From Methanobacterium spitsbergense (GTDB lineage: Archaea; Methanobacteriota; Methanobacteria; Methanobacteriales; Methanobacteriaceae): a stretch of DNA of 64,000 nt. Location: NCBI RefSeq assembly GCF_019931065.1, contig NZ_JAIOUQ010000013.1, positions 1-64,000 of the forward strand, written 5' to 3'. The notes under the pieces are model-generated. The model did no database searches and was not told the origin of the DNA. It saw only the letters and a program-made list of their open reading frames with translations. Positions 19,470-29,177 of this stretch are shown here, one piece after another (position 1 is the first letter of the stretch; each line of letters starts with the position of its first letter). Both the position numbers and the translations under genes were made by a program.

Positions 19470-19835
19470 ATGCAAGTAGGAGGACAAGGATATCAGGGAG
19501 GAAATGGAACGGGAGAGGGATTAGGAAAAGGTCTAGGAATGCAACTAGCAAACTCCCAAATTATCACAATTGATATTATCATAGGAATTGGAAACATATG
19601 CCTCTTAATCATCTTATTATACATGTACATTGGAAGTTATAGAGATTTCAAATCGAAATTTACCTTCGGACTTCTAGCTTTTGCCCTCTTACTACTTCTA
19701 CAAAACCTACTATTTACTGGATTTCTTCTAACATATCAAAGTTTTAGAGGTCCAGGCATGGGTACTCCAATCTTCTTTTTAAATATAATAGAATTTTTTG
19801 CACTTTCAATCCTTATCTGGGTTACTTGGGAATGA
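19470..19835 (+). CDS. small three-helix membrane protein (copy 1), partner of the regulator
   Basis: ATG 19470 follows GAGGTGATTGAA, so I prefer it to the in-frame ATG at 19452. A Gly/Gln-rich N-terminal tail (QVGGQGYQGGNGTGEG) precedes three or four membrane helices, with SYRDFKSKFTFGLL between the first two and ILIWVTWE at the end. The product at 46581-46910 has the same plan (SYNQLKSKFTTGLL, LFIITWD) without the Gly-rich tail. No function is known. It is about 30 bases behind its regulator gene and could be a membrane signal sensor. Confidence 0.7.
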   Translation: MQVGGQGYQGGNGTGEGLGKGLGMQLANSQIITIDIIIGIGNICLLIILLYMYIGSYRDFKSKFTFGLLAFALLLLLQNLLFTGFLLTYQSFRGPGMGTPIFFLNIIEFFALSILIWVTWE

Positions 19836-19924
19836 TCTGGTACAAATCTGGGTGAAAACTCGGAATATTCATTTATATGCTCTAAGACAATCTTTAGTCA
19901 CCCAAGAAAATGGAGGTGAAAATT

Positions 19925-20278
19925 GTGAAAAAAGCAGCCCTAATTTGTGCCATGGTGTTGATCATCAGTATTGTGCCTGCATTTGCATTGAATCAAACAG
20001 CAAATAACACTACAGCTCAAGTTCAGAATCAGACAGGTACATGTGATCAAACTAAAGCACATACCCAAGACAAAAATCAGACATGTCAAAAAGATGGCAC
20101 AGCATGTACAAACGGTGTATCCTGTGACGGAGACCAGCACAAGTACCAAAATGGACAAGATAATGCCAAAACAGGTACAGATACCAGTACACAGCACAAG
20201 TACCAGTATGGTTTAGAAAATACAGTTAAACCAAGTATTAGTAACCAGTACAAATATCAGAACGGTCAGAAAAACTGA
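19925..20278 (+). CDS. secreted Cys- and repeat-containing small protein
   Basis: GTG 19925 follows TGGAGGTGAAAATT, giving 117 residues; the in-frame ATG at 19910 lies inside the ribosome binding site. A signal peptide (KKAALICAMVLIISIVPAFA) is followed by a low-complexity region rich in Gln, Asn, Thr and Cys. Three copies of Q(H/Y)KYQ(N/Y)G close the protein. The repeats and Cys residues suggest metal binding or wall association, but no family is recognised. It is probably exported and cleaved after AFA. Confidence 0.65.
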   Translation: MKKAALICAMVLIISIVPAFALNQTANNTTAQVQNQTGTCDQTKAHTQDKNQTCQKDGTACTNGVSCDGDQHKYQNGQDNAKTGTDTSTQHKYQYGLENTVKPSISNQYKYQNGQKN

Positions 20279-20325
20279 ACCTCCGATATAACCCTGGTGA
20301 AAACACCTAATATACGAAATAAAGC

Positions 20326-20354
20326 TTTAAATAGGGAATTAATCCCTATTTAAA
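20326..20354 (+). terminator. strong hairpin after the secreted protein gene
   Basis: TTTAAATAGGGA (20326-20337) and TCCCTATTTAAA (20343-20354) form a perfect 12-bp stem with a 5-base loop, followed by CTATTTTTAA. It lies about 50 bases past the stop at 20278 and fits a transcription terminator. Confidence 0.6.
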
Positions 20355-20636
20355 CTATTTTTAACATAATCTCCTTATCAATTAAACATCTTCTTAATAA
20401 ATGAAGTTATGAAGTTTAAATGATAATTTAAAATATTTATGGGAGTTTTTTCCTTGATAATAACCTAATATTCTTTTAAAATTTAGTATCAATATTTTTT
20501 TTATTTCGAATATTAATTAATAATTTTCAATGTATCATGGATTGTCCTAAACAAAACATTTATATAGAATTTCCACAACACTATATTATTACTTTGATAT
20601 TTATCGAATTATAGAATTTTAATCATGGAGTAGTCA
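20355..20636. other. promoter region of ArsR-type gene
   Basis: About 280 AT-rich bases without a gene. ATTTATATAGAA near 20558-20569 is a plausible TATA element about 70 bases before the regulator's start. Confidence 0.4.
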
Positions 20637-20927
20637 ATGGAAACAAAAGAAATGGCCAAAATATTTAAAGCTCTATCAAACCCTAATAGATTAGAATTAT
20701 ATTTACAAATAGTTAAAAAGCATGAAACAAGTTATAAAACAAACTGTGAATGTTTAATAAGTGAAATTGCTGAATCATTTAATATAGGAGCACCTACAAT
20801 TTCTCATCATCTTAAAGAATTAACCAACGCTGAATTAATTTTTACTGAAAGAAAAGGTAAATATTTAGTTGCCAGAGTTAATGAAGAAATAGTTAACGAA
20901 GTAAATGAACTTTTAAAGCTACAATAA
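20637..20927 (+). CDS. ArsR-family transcriptional regulator
   Basis: The 96-residue protein is an ArsR-type winged helix: MAKIFKALSNPNRLELYLQIV, then LISEIAESFNIGAPTISHHLKEL and a wing ERKGKYLVARVN. A Cys-x-Cys pair in TNCECLIS (Cys37, Cys39) sits where ArsR/SmtB members often bind As(III) or metal in the third helix. It therefore probably releases DNA on binding a thiophilic metal. The next gene is a truncated flavodoxin, and the arsenic island begins 4 kb downstream. No ribosome binding site is obvious. Confidence 0.85.
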   Translation: METKEMAKIFKALSNPNRLELYLQIVKKHETSYKTNCECLISEIAESFNIGAPTISHHLKELTNAELIFTERKGKYLVARVNEEIVNEVNELLKLQ

Positions 20928-21015
20928 AAATCTTAATTATTTATAATATTTATAATTCAAAAATTTGTAAAAAAAAGTAAACCATAATGAAAAAAAGTAA
21001 GCAGGTAAAAAAAAA

Positions 21016-21294
21016 ATGGAAACTGCAGTAATTAACAAGCCAATATATCAGGGAAACACTAAAGAAATGGCTGTAATAGTGGCTAATTCTCTGGAAGCAG
21101 AATTGTTGGATTTAAAAGATTTTAATCCCTATGAAATGAAGGGATATGATATAATAGGATTAGATTCACAATTATATTGGTTTAAACCTCATAAGTTGTT
21201 AAGTAAATTTATTGAAGAGTTAGATAAGGTTGGAAACAAAAAAGTTTTTATATTATCAACAAGTTCATATCGGAAACACTTATTAGATGCTTAA
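21016..21294 (+). pseudogene. 3'-truncated flavodoxin
   Basis: The 92-residue frame matches only the first half of a flavodoxin: an altered FMN phosphate loop (IYQGNTKEMA), then GYDIIGLDSQLYWFKPHKLLSKFIEEL and KKVFILSTSSYRKHLLDA before the stop. Intact flavodoxins of this type run to about 150-200 residues with a second FMN loop, and the expected S-T-S-G continuation is lost. No remainder is found before lon starts 40 bases later. It is most likely a remnant, though a short expressed protein is possible. Confidence 0.6.
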
Positions 21295-21334
21295 ATAAAT
21301 TTTAGCCAATAGAATATTTGGAGATTTCAAAATT

Positions 21335-23239
21335 ATGACAAATTTAAACAGTTCATTTAAAGAAAAACTTGATTTCAAGAGTTATAAATCTTCTGGAGAT
21401 ATAGAAGTACCTGAGAGGATTATAGATCAGATCATAGGTCAAGAAGAGGCAGTAGAAACAGTAATAAAAGCTGCAAAACAAAGGCGAAATGTTCTTTTAA
21501 TAGGAGAACCGGGAATAGGTAAATCAATGCTAGCTAAGGGAATGGCAGAATTATTACCACCCGAAGAACTTCAGGATATACTAGTTTATCCTAACATGGA
21601 GGATAACAATAATCCCCTTATTGGTGCTATGCCTGCAGGTGAGGGTAAGAAAGTTGTAATGACTTACAGGGTTAAGGCAAAGTCTCAAGGAGAAAGGAAG
21701 AATATTTTAATGATGGCCATAATTGGAGCCATCATAGTAATTGGATTTTTATTACAACAGTACCTGGCAGCTATTATAGCTGCAGGAATAGTTCTACTTG
21801 TAATAATGCAGATGAAACCCAAAAATAATGTCATGGTTCCAAAACTCTTAGTGAACAACGATAGCAAAAACACAGCACCATTTGTTGACGCAACAGGTGC
21901 CCATGCAGGAGCACTCCTGGGTGATGTAAGGCATGACCCTTACCAGTCAGGTGGACTCGGAACTCCTGCCCATGAACGTGTAGAAGCAGGAATGATACAT
22001 AAATCCAACAAGGGAGTACTGTATGTTGATGAAATAGGTAGCATGCAGATGAAAACCCAGCAAGAGCTATTAACAGCTATGCAGGAGAAAAAATACTCCA
22101 TAACCGGACAAAGCGAATCAAGCAGTGGAGCAATGGTACGTTCAGACGAAGTGCCATGTGATTTTGTTCTTGTTGCGTCTGGAAATCTTCAGGTGCTTAA
22201 AGGAATGCATATAGCACTACGTTCAAGGATAAGAGGTTATGGTTACGAAGTGTTCATGAAAGATTCTATGGATGACAACTTGGAAAATAGGAACAAATTG
22301 GTTCAGTTCATAGCCCAAGAAGTTAAAAAAGATGGTAGAATACCACATTTCAGCAGAGAAGCGGTTGAAGAAATAATTCATGAAGCACAGAGAAGGTCCG
22401 GTAAAAAAGATGAATTAACTCTTAAATTGAGAGATCTTGGTGGTCTTGTAAGGGCTGCAGGTGACATAGCTACAGGTGAAGGTGCTGACAGTGTAACACT
22501 GGCACATGTTATAAGTGCCAAAAAACTTGCCAGAACACTGGAACAACAGATAGCAGACAGATACATAGATCAAAGAAAAACTTACAGTGTCTTCAAATCT
22601 GAGGGCAGCAAAGTTGGAATAGTGAATGGCCTAGCTATTATTGGGGACAGAAGCGGTATATTACTACCAATAGCTGCAGAAGCAGCTCCTGCTCAAAGTA
22701 AAGATGAAGGAAAGATAATTGCCACAGGTAAACTTGGAGAGATTGCTAAAGAAGCAGTTCAAAACGTCAGTGCATTGATTAAAAAGAACACAGGTACCGA
22801 TATTTCAAATCACGACATTCACATACAATTCTTACAATCATACGAAGGGATTGAAGGTGACAGTGCAAGTGTATCTATTGCAACTGCAGTTATATCTGCC
22901 CTTGAAAACGTTCCAGTTGATCAGACAGTAGCATTAACCGGATCATTGAGTGTTAGAGGTGATGTTATGCCTGTTGGCGGTGTTACTGGAAAAATTGAAG
23001 CAGCAGCTGAGGCAGGTATGAAAAAGGTTATTATTCCTGAATCAAACATGGATGATGTTCTTATTGAGGAACGTTACAAAGATAAGATCGAAATTATTCC
23101 AGTTCGAAACATGAGCGATGTCCTGGAAAATGCACTTTTAGGAAGTGGCAAAGAAGGATTAGTCACAAAGATGAAAAAAATCACAGACAAAGTCCCAAAA
23201 GGCATTATTCCAAAACCAACTAAACCAACGATTCATTAA
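21335..23239 (+). CDS. lonB: ATP-dependent archaeal Lon protease (LonB type), membrane-anchored
   Basis: The 634-residue protein is an archaeal LonB. It has an AAA+ domain with Walker A GEPGIGKS (57-64) and Walker B LYVDEIG. Two membrane helices (about 127-155: [14 protein letters not shown] and [14 protein letters not shown]) are inserted in the ATPase domain. The Lon protease domain has catalytic Ser510 in EGDSAS and Lys553 in VTGKIEAA; the 43-residue spacing is normal for Lon. It degrades damaged and membrane proteins at the cytosolic face. GGAG lies upstream of the ATG. The gene is followed by a strong hairpin and appears monocistronic. Confidence 0.95.
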   Translation: MTNLNSSFKEKLDFKSYKSSGDIEVPERIIDQIIGQEEAVETVIKAAKQRRNVLLIGEPGIGKSMLAKGMAELLPPEELQDILVYPNMEDNNNPLIGAMPAGEGKKVVMTYRVKAKSQGERKNILMMAIIGAIIVIGFLLQQYLAAIIAAGIVLLVIMQMKPKNNVMVPKLLVNNDSKNTAPFVDATGAHAGALLGDVRHDPYQSGGLGTPAHERVEAGMIHKSNKGVLYVDEIGSMQMKTQQELLTAMQEKKYSITGQSESSSGAMVRSDEVPCDFVLVASGNLQVLKGMHIALRSRIRGYGYEVFMKDSMDDNLENRNKLVQFIAQEVKKDGRIPHFSREAVEEIIHEAQRRSGKKDELTLKLRDLGGLVRAAGDIATGEGADSVTLAHVISAKKLARTLEQQIADRYIDQRKTYSVFKSEGSKVGIVNGLAIIGDRSGILLPIAAEAAPAQSKDEGKIIATGKLGEIAKEAVQNVSALIKKNTGTDISNHDIHIQFLQSYEGIEGDSASVSIATAVISALENVPVDQTVALTGSLSVRGDVMPVGGVTGKIEAAAEAGMKKVIIPESNMDDVLIEERYKDKIEIIPVRNMSDVLENALLGSGKEGLVTKMKKITDKVPKGIIPKPTKPTIH

Positions 23240-23246
23240 TGAACTT

Positions 23247-23272
23247 AAAATCTTATATTAATATAAGATTTT
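23247..23272 (+). terminator. terminator hairpin after lonB
   Basis: AAAATCTTATAT (23247-23258) and ATATAAGATTTT (23261-23272) are perfectly complementary and are followed by T-rich DNA (TTACTTATTTTTTTT). It starts 8 bases past the lonB stop. Confidence 0.65.
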
Positions 23273-23496
23273 TACTTATTTTTTTTGAAGTATTTCCATT
23301 GTTATTTTCAATTATTTTTAATATCAAAAATTATTCTGTTAATATTGATTTCTAACTATATTTTATAAATACGTTCCAATTTCAATTATTCTATAAAAAA
23401 TAATAACTACATGAAATAACAAATTATAGAATACAAATATATTCTGTGTTAATCAGCTAATAAAAAACTGTGAAAAATCATATTAGGTGTTTTCAT

Positions 23497-23916
23497 ATGG
23501 AGAGAAATAGAAAAAGAGAACAAAAATCAGAGTATGTAGCTGCAATAATTTTTAACCTGATTTTTCTGTATATTGTAAATAATTTATTAAATTGGCATGT
23601 TTATTTTGTTTTAAATACTTTTAATGAAGTCCTATGGATTATAAATCTGTCAGTAATAGCTGCAATTATAGGAAATTTCATACTCCTTTTGTATAGTCCT
23701 GAAAGGTTTAAACATGTAATGAAAATAATTTTAAACATTTTTGCATTTATAGCAGTGTATTTTGTCTATACAGTATTCCCATTTAATTTTTACAATTCTT
23801 TCTATAATTGGGCCTTTAGTATTTTGTTGATTCTTGCCATGATAGGTATTTTTATTGCAATTATCGTAGAAATTTACCTTCTGATAACAGGAAAACCAAA
23901 ATTAACAGGAAATTAA
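23497..23916 (+). CDS. four-helix membrane protein of unknown function
   Basis: ATG 23497 is preferred because AGGTG lies just upstream; an in-frame GTG at 23470 would add nine residues. The 139-residue protein has a charged N-terminus (ERNRKREQKSEY) and four membrane helices, with YSPERFKHVMK between the second and third. No family is recognised. It is a stand-alone gene between lonB and another small membrane protein. Confidence 0.6.
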   Translation: MERNRKREQKSEYVAAIIFNLIFLYIVNNLLNWHVYFVLNTFNEVLWIINLSVIAAIIGNFILLLYSPERFKHVMKIILNIFAFIAVYFVYTVFPFNFYNSFYNWAFSILLILAMIGIFIAIIVEIYLLITGKPKLTGN

Positions 23917-24007
23917 ACCGAAAGATTAAGTAAGATGGCAAATTTGCAGTATCTTAAAAAAAGTCTTAATTAAGTGTTTAATGGATAAAAGAATAGGGGT
24001 AAAAGAT

Positions 24008-24511
24008 ATGCAAAAAATGGATGTTGCATTGATATTGATTGTTCTTGGTCTAATTGTAATAGTTATCTCACTCTTAAGTTTAGTTCCTGTTTCACTTATT
24101 TCTATATTCTTACTCACAATGTTTGGTATTGGTCTTATATTGGACGGAATATATGAAATTAGTGAAATTGACGGTGCTAGTTTAGGGATCCCCCTTTTAA
24201 TCTTAGGTATAATCTCACTCATTTTAGGAATTGGGTTCATATTCAATTTCCCACTAATGACAGAGTTAGCTGGTTTCATAATTTGGATAATTGTTCTTTT
24301 CCTAATAATCACAAGTATTATAAGAATTCTATCAAAAAACGGAGACAAACGCTGCGGAGTTAAAGATATAATAATAGGTTTATTAATCCTATTAGTAGGA
24401 ATATTCTTAGTAACATACCTATGGCTTATAGGAATATTAGTCGGACTATGGATCTTAACCACAGGAATAAGGATACGCCACAGCCCTAATTTTCTCAAAG
24501 ACTGGAAATAA
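24008..24511 (+). CDS. HdeD/DUF308-like membrane protein
   Basis: ATG 24008 follows AGGGGTAAAAGAT and is preferred to ATG 23981, giving about 167 residues. The protein is nearly all membrane helices in short repeats: ALILIVLGLIVIVISL, FGIGLILDGIYEI, LLILGIISLILGIGF, IIGLLILLVGIFLV and IGILVGLWILTTGI. The repeating G-(I/L)-x-x-(I/L)-x-(G/D)-(I/L) pattern resembles the DUF308 repeats of HdeD-like proteins. Function is unknown. Confidence 0.6.
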   Translation: MQKMDVALILIVLGLIVIVISLLSLVPVSLISIFLLTMFGIGLILDGIYEISEIDGASLGIPLLILGIISLILGIGFIFNFPLMTELAGFIIWIIVLFLIITSIIRILSKNGDKRCGVKDIIIGLLILLVGIFLVTYLWLIGILVGLWILTTGIRIRHSPNFLKDWK

Positions 24512-24741
24512 AAATTTAATAGATACATGAAGATATAAAAGTAGGATCTCCCATTATGGATAAAATTCTTTGAAAAAATTTATAAACTAAAAAATAAGAT
24601 AATTTACAAAATTAAATTATTATTAATTATTCTTGATTCAAGTGTCATATCTTATTTTTGGATAGATTTAAATAGGATTACAACATACTATCTATATATT
24701 CACATATTTGGATGTATGGATAATTTTATGTTGTGATTCAA

Positions 24742-26454
24742 ATGGAAGAAAAAAAAGTGAAGGAATTTGTAAAGGAACGTTATTCAAAAATAGCAACCAA
24801 TGAAGAAAGTTCTAATAGTTGTTCTTGCTGTGGAGGAGAAGAAAACTCGATCATTAAACAGGCCCAAGCAGCAGGTTACACCATAGAAGAGATCAAAAGC
24901 ATACCCTCAGATGCAGTATTTGGATTGGGATGTGGAAACCCAACAGCTCTGGCTGAAATTAATTCTGGAGAAACGGTATTGGACCTTGGATCTGGCGGAG
25001 GAATAGATGTTTTTCTAGCAGCTAATAAAGTGGGTGATATGGGGAAGGTCATTGGTGTGGACATGACATCAGAAATGGTAGAAACTGCTGTTAAAAATGC
25101 AAGAGAAGGCAGCTATGAAAATGTTGAATTCAAAGTGGGTGAAATAGAAAATTTACCTATTGAAGACAACTCCATAGACTTGATAATAAGCAACTGTGTC
25201 ATAAACCTCACACCCGACAAATTGAAAGCTTACAGAGAAGCTTACAGGGTTTTAAAACCAGATGGTCGGATTTTAGTTTCAGATATTGTAACCGATGGAG
25301 AAATACCTACAGAAATACGGAAGAATTTCAAAGCATGGGCCGGGTGCATCGCAGGGGCGCTTGAAAAACAAGAATACATTGATACTATTAATAAAGCAGG
25401 ATTTAAGGATGTAGAAATCGTAAGCCAACATATCTTCACAGAACCTAATATGGATGAACGGCTAATTGGAAAAATAATAAGTGTTCAAATAAAAGCTTAC
25501 AGAAGGTTGAATAAGGAAAGTGAAAAATGTGGGTGTGGAGAAACTTCAGAAACTGTTAATGACTCATGTAATGATGGATCCAAAGAATCTAAAGAAGATA
25601 GATGTTGTGAATCAGAATCTGACGATAAATCTGTTGAAGTAGGATGTTGTGAATCAAAATCGGTTGATGAACCAAAAGAAGATAGTGGATGTGGATGTGG
25701 ATTGGATAATGAATATCCTGATGAATCAGTAGTAAACAACCCAGATAAGCCAAAAGTTGTCGCTGATGCTGATTTTATTAAAGAACTTGAAAATTATGCT
25801 CATTCAATTGGTATTAAAGATATAGGATATGCACAGATTACTCCAGAAATTTTAATCAAAGATAAATTTATCCAATATCCTAATGCTATTGTATTAACTA
25901 TGGAAATGGGTAAAGAAATTATCGAAGCAACTCCAGGACCAGAAGCACAAAAACTTAACGATTCTGCCTATGAAAAATTAGGTAATCTGAGTTATGAAAT
26001 ATCTGACTATCTTAGAGAGCATGGTTATGCAACCGAAGTTGCTCACCCTTATGGGGGTATTGTTAAGTTTTCTCAACTTGGCCAAAAAGCAGGTTTAGGA
26101 TGGATAGGACAAAGTGGACTTCTTATTACTCCTGAATTAGGTCCACGTCAAAAAATTTCAGCCATATTTGTAAGCATAGCCAACTTACCACTAAAAGATG
26201 GTAACGAACATTCGTGGATAACCGATTACTGTGAAAAATGTGGTAAATGCATCAAAGCATGTCCAGAAAAAGCATTAATAGAAAAGGAAGTTTGTTGTGG
26301 AGAAAAAGAAACCGAATTTATACAAAAACTTTGTATAGGTTGTAGTGAAGGCTGCACATACTGTATTGAAGGATGTCCATTTGATCAAAAAGAATACACT
26401 CACATTAAAGAAAGATTTGATAAAATGAATGCTAAATTGAAATCAAAGAAATAA
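24742..26454 (+). CDS. arsM: fusion: ArsM-type arsenite methyltransferase + Cys-rich linker + QueG-like double [4Fe-4S] domain
   Basis: ATG 24742 lies just after GTGAT; GTG 24733 is an alternative start (570 versus 573 residues). Residues 1-260 are ArsM: motif [12 protein letters not shown] (79-89) and three Cys in the positions ArsM uses to bind As(III), namely Cys64 (GLGCGNP), Cys152 (SNCVINL) and Cys202 (WAGCIAGA). A CSCC cluster lies at 27-30. Residues 263-319 are an acidic linker with CGCG and CC clusters. Residues 340-570 resemble the QueG/COG1600 family ([21 protein letters not shown]) and end with two ferredoxin-like clusters: [11 protein letters not shown] (497-507) and [15 protein letters not shown] (531-545). 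ArsM methylates As(III) with SAM; the fused part may deliver electrons. It opens the arsenic island. Confidence 0.85.
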   Translation: MEEKKVKEFVKERYSKIATNEESSNSCSCCGGEENSIIKQAQAAGYTIEEIKSIPSDAVFGLGCGNPTALAEINSGETVLDLGSGGGIDVFLAANKVGDMGKVIGVDMTSEMVETAVKNAREGSYENVEFKVGEIENLPIEDNSIDLIISNCVINLTPDKLKAYREAYRVLKPDGRILVSDIVTDGEIPTEIRKNFKAWAGCIAGALEKQEYIDTINKAGFKDVEIVSQHIFTEPNMDERLIGKIISVQIKAYRRLNKESEKCGCGETSETVNDSCNDGSKESKEDRCCESESDDKSVEVGCCESKSVDEPKEDSGCGCGLDNEYPDESVVNNPDKPKVVADADFIKELENYAHSIGIKDIGYAQITPEILIKDKFIQYPNAIVLTMEMGKEIIEATPGPEAQKLNDSAYEKLGNLSYEISDYLREHGYATEVAHPYGGIVKFSQLGQKAGLGWIGQSGLLITPELGPRQKISAIFVSIANLPLKDGNEHSWITDYCEKCGKCIKACPEKALIEKEVCCGEKETEFIQKLCIGCSEGCTYCIEGCPFDQKEYTHIKERFDKMNAKLKSKK

Positions 26455-26524
26455 TCAATCCTTTACAAATAAAGTGAATTTAAAAAAATAGGAATAAATA
26501 TGACTCTCATGGAGTTGATTGTAA

Positions 26525-26914
26525 ATGAAAGGAAAAAATAAGATCTCTATTGCTGCTTGTAGCGGAATGAGTCCCTATGGATTAGTTTCACGTGCAACAT
26601 CATCAGATACGGTTGCTGAAACAGATAATACCATCTCAATTTGTATGGGTGCTACTTCTGCTGATAAAGATGGATTTCGAAATTTAATTAAAAAGTATCC
26701 CATTATTGCTTTGAGTGGTTGTGATGGCAACTGCACCCAAAAAATCCTGGAACAAAAAGGTGTTAAACCTCTAAAAAATATCATTGTTATGGATGAACTC
26801 AATAAAAAAGATTTAAAGCCCACTGATGTGTCCAGATTAGACGATAATGGAGAAATTTGCGTTGAATATATGAAAAATAAAATTAAGAAGGAATTAAAAG
26901 AGTTTGAAATATGA
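26525..26914 (+). CDS. DGC-domain putative zinc/metal-binding protein
   Basis: The 129-residue protein opens ISIAACSGMSPYGLVSRATSSDT and has SICMGATSADKDGF and ALSGCDGNCTQKILEQKGV. The conserved Cys residues and the C-D-G-x-C motif are those of the DGC-domain family of putative zinc-binding proteins. Function is unproven. Its position 70 bases after the ArsM fusion suggests it handles arsenic-thiol or metal-thiol species in the same operon. Confidence 0.75.
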   Translation: MKGKNKISIAACSGMSPYGLVSRATSSDTVAETDNTISICMGATSADKDGFRNLIKKYPIIALSGCDGNCTQKILEQKGVKPLKNIIVMDELNKKDLKPTDVSRLDDNGEICVEYMKNKIKKELKEFEI

Positions 26915-27087
26915 ACTCTACCTTTTAATGATAGCACAAATTATTTTAATGAGAGTAAAATAGCTCTGGTTGAAAGAAAGGAGAAAAATCTTAGAGCAGT
27001 ATGTGGTTCTGCATATCCAAAATTAGATCAGAAAAAATATAAATTATTATAATATATTTTAACTGATCTTATTATAAAGATGATTAA

Positions 27088-27282
27088 ATGGCTAAAAAAG
27101 GAAATATCAAAATAATTATGAAAAGCACACATAGTAGAGGTTCAATTTCATGTAAAAATGGGATTATAGGACAAAATCAAGGTCATCTCAATGATGCTAT
27201 TTGTGAAATTTGTGATAAGGTTTTTAAAACCGATAAAAAGATATATATCTGTCCTGATTGTCAAAAAAAGCAAGAAGTATAG
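27088..27282 (+). CDS. small zinc-ribbon protein
   Basis: The 64-residue protein has a basic N-terminal half and a C-terminal zinc ribbon: CEICDKVF...KIYICPDCQKK. Four Cys in CxxC-x(13)-CxxC spacing fit one structural zinc. No family is recognised. It lies between the DGC gene and the permease on the same strand and could be a DNA-binding or metal-shuttle protein of the arsenic operon. Confidence 0.6.
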   Translation: MAKKGNIKIIMKSTHSRGSISCKNGIIGQNQGHLNDAICEICDKVFKTDKKIYICPDCQKKQEV

Positions 27283-27361
27283 TAATATTATTTCTTAATA
27301 TAAATTCATAAAGTAAAAGAATCAATAATATCATATAAAATAATGATTTGAGGATAAAATA

Positions 27362-28345
27362 ATGGCGGATATTCTACAAGAATTAGTAAATTATCTTACT
27401 TTTGTACTGATGGGTTTAAATCCTGCATCAGCATTAGGTAGTGCAATTAATTTTTTCATTTATGATACAATAAAAATTTTAATTCTTTTGACAGTTATAA
27501 TATTTTTAATATCTTACTTCAGAAGTTATATATCACCCACTAAAGTGAGGAAAGTATTAGCAAAGAGAAATGAATATCTTGGAAATATTGTAGCAGCTTT
27601 AATTGGAATTGTCACCCCATTTTGTTCATGTTCTGCTGTACCTCTCTTCATAGGATTTGTAGAATCAGGAGTGCCACTTGGAGTAACATTCTCATTTTTA
27701 ATAGCATCCCCCATGGTAAATGAAATCGCTATTATACTACTTTGGGGTATGTTAGGCTGGCAGATTACAGCACTGTATATTATTTCTGGATTAATAATAG
27801 CAATAGTAGCAGGTATAATTATTGGCAGGCTTAAATTAGAAGGCGAAGTGGAGAGCTATGTTTATGATATGATCAATAAAATAAAGGAAGCTGAGAAAGC
27901 AGGAATTACAATAGAAGAGGAAAAACAGACACCGAAAGAACGTGCCATTTCATCAAAAGATTATACAGTCGATCTATTGAAGAAAGTAGGTCCTTATGTT
28001 GTAATAGCTATAGGTATTGGTGCAATAATTCATGGATATGCGCCTGCTGATTTCCTTCTAAAGTATGCAGGTCCAAATAATCCATTAGCTGTACCAATAG
28101 CGGTTTTAATAGGAGTACCTTTATATTCAAATGCTGCAGGTATTATTCCATTGGTTGCGGTATTTATAGAGAAGGGAATTCCTATAGGAACTGCTTTAGC
28201 ATTTATGATGGCTGTCACTGCATTATCTTTCCCTGAGATGATCATACTAAGAAAGGTGTTAAAACCTAAACTATTAGGCATTTTCATAGGAATATTAGCA
28301 GTGTCCATAGTAACAATTGGTTATCTATTCAATGCAATAATTTAA
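27362..28345 (+). CDS. arsP: ArsP-type permease (UPF0718), probable methyl-arsenical exporter
   Basis: The 327-residue protein has about eight membrane helices. The family signature TPFCSCSAVPLFIGFVESGVPLG is in the first half, with a matching SNAAGIIPLVAVFIEKGIPIG in the second, and a charged cytosolic loop (about residues 165-205) between them. ArsP proteins of this superfamily export trivalent methylated or aromatic arsenicals, and their Cys residues in the C-S-C motif matter. Linkage to an ArsM fusion makes MAs(III) export the best guess, but other UPF0718 permeases handle other solutes. Confidence 0.75.
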   Translation: MADILQELVNYLTFVLMGLNPASALGSAINFFIYDTIKILILLTVIIFLISYFRSYISPTKVRKVLAKRNEYLGNIVAALIGIVTPFCSCSAVPLFIGFVESGVPLGVTFSFLIASPMVNEIAIILLWGMLGWQITALYIISGLIIAIVAGIIIGRLKLEGEVESYVYDMINKIKEAEKAGITIEEEKQTPKERAISSKDYTVDLLKKVGPYVVIAIGIGAIIHGYAPADFLLKYAGPNNPLAVPIAVLIGVPLYSNAAGIIPLVAVFIEKGIPIGTALAFMMAVTALSFPEMIILRKVLKPKLLGIFIGILAVSIVTIGYLFNAII

Positions 28346-28351
28346 TAAAAA

Positions 28352-28618
28352 TTATTTTTTTATTTTTTTACAACCAGATAATCTGCATCTGATACCCATA
28401 AACCAACATAAAAAGTAGAAAAATATTAAAATAATAATTAATTCAAGGATTATACCATATGTAGATGTGTATAATCCAATGAAAATTCCTAAAATGAAAA
28501 TGATGGCAGTTATGATCAAAATAATTGAAACAATCTTTTTTAATAATTTCTCATTATATATCTGATCTAGTGTGATATTTATAAAAAATTTTAAATTTTG
28601 ATCATTGGTATCAACCAT
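28352..28618 (-). CDS. two-helix small membrane protein
   Basis: The 88-residue protein has a cytosolic N-terminus (about 25 residues), two membrane helices (IVSIILIITAIIFILGIFIGL and IILELIIILIFFYFLCWFMG) and a short Cys- and Lys-rich tail (RCRLSGCKKIKK). It is unrecognised. It lies downstream of the thioredoxin-like gene on the minus strand, with a 29-base gap. Confidence 0.5.
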   Translation of the reverse strand: MVDTNDQNLKFFINITLDQIYNEKLLKKIVSIILIITAIIFILGIFIGLYTSTYGIILELIIILIFFYFLCWFMGIRCRLSGCKKIKK

Positions 28619-28647
28619 TATAAATCATCTCTCTATAAGCTATTTTT

Positions 28648-28887
28648 TTACATTTTAGCTTTTATCCATTTTTCTATCTCACTTGATGTGGGAATACGTC
28701 CTGTTACTTTTATTTCGTTATCAATGGCTAATGCAGGAGTTGAGAGTATTCCTGCTTCCAGTATTTTATCCAATTCTTCAATCTTGACTATTTCAGCATC
28801 TGCCCCCAATTTGTCGACTACTTCTTTTACAGCCTTCTCAACAGCTTTACATTTGCTACAACCAGTGCCATATATTATTATTTTCAT
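28648..28887 (-). CDS. thioredoxin-like small redox protein (MTH895 family)
   Basis: The 79-residue protein has a minimal thioredoxin fold: MKIIIYGTGCSKCKAVEKAV with the redox motif C-S-K-C, then the cis-Pro segment GILSTPALAID and a C-terminal helix. This is the size and motif of the methanogen MTH895 / redox-active disulfide protein 2 family. In arsenic islands such proteins could reduce arsenate or methyl-As(V) or accept disulfides. It is divergent from arsR/acr3 and separated from them by a 290-base control region. Confidence 0.85.
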   Translation of the reverse strand: MKIIIYGTGCSKCKAVEKAVKEVVDKLGADAEIVKIEELDKILEAGILSTPALAIDNEIKVTGRIPTSSEIEKWIKAKM

Positions 28888-29141
28888 GATTTTTCTCCTT
28901 CTAAAATCTTTTAAAGTTTTGACTTATCTGAAATATATAATATTTAATATTACTTTGAATTTTATTTTTCTTCTATTTTTTCTTTGGTGTTCCTAGTTTA
29001 TTCAAAGCATCAAATGATGTCCTTTGTCATTATTTTTTACATTTTTCATCTGAGAAGAATCTACCTTTGATGCTTTTTTTAAGATATAATCATTTTATTT
29101 AGATTCTACAATTATATTCTATAAAATATCTATTAACATCC

Positions 29142-29157
29142 ATATATTTAAATATAT
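29142..29157. promoter_or_regulatory. 16-bp perfect palindrome before arsR, candidate operator/TATA
   Basis: ATATATTTAAATATAT is a perfect 16-bp palindrome 20 bases before the ATG of the ArsR gene. It overlaps what looks like the TATA region. ArsR proteins bind imperfect AT-rich palindromes over their own promoters, so it is a good operator candidate. Confidence 0.45.
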
Positions 29158-29177
29158 TATTGTCGTAATAATTTATC

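Noticed and set aside
26938..27052. Open frame reading ESKIALVERKEKNLRAVCGSAYP between the DGC and zinc-ribbon genes
   Set aside because: No start codon with a ribosome binding site in that frame and no family match; probably chance or a remnant.
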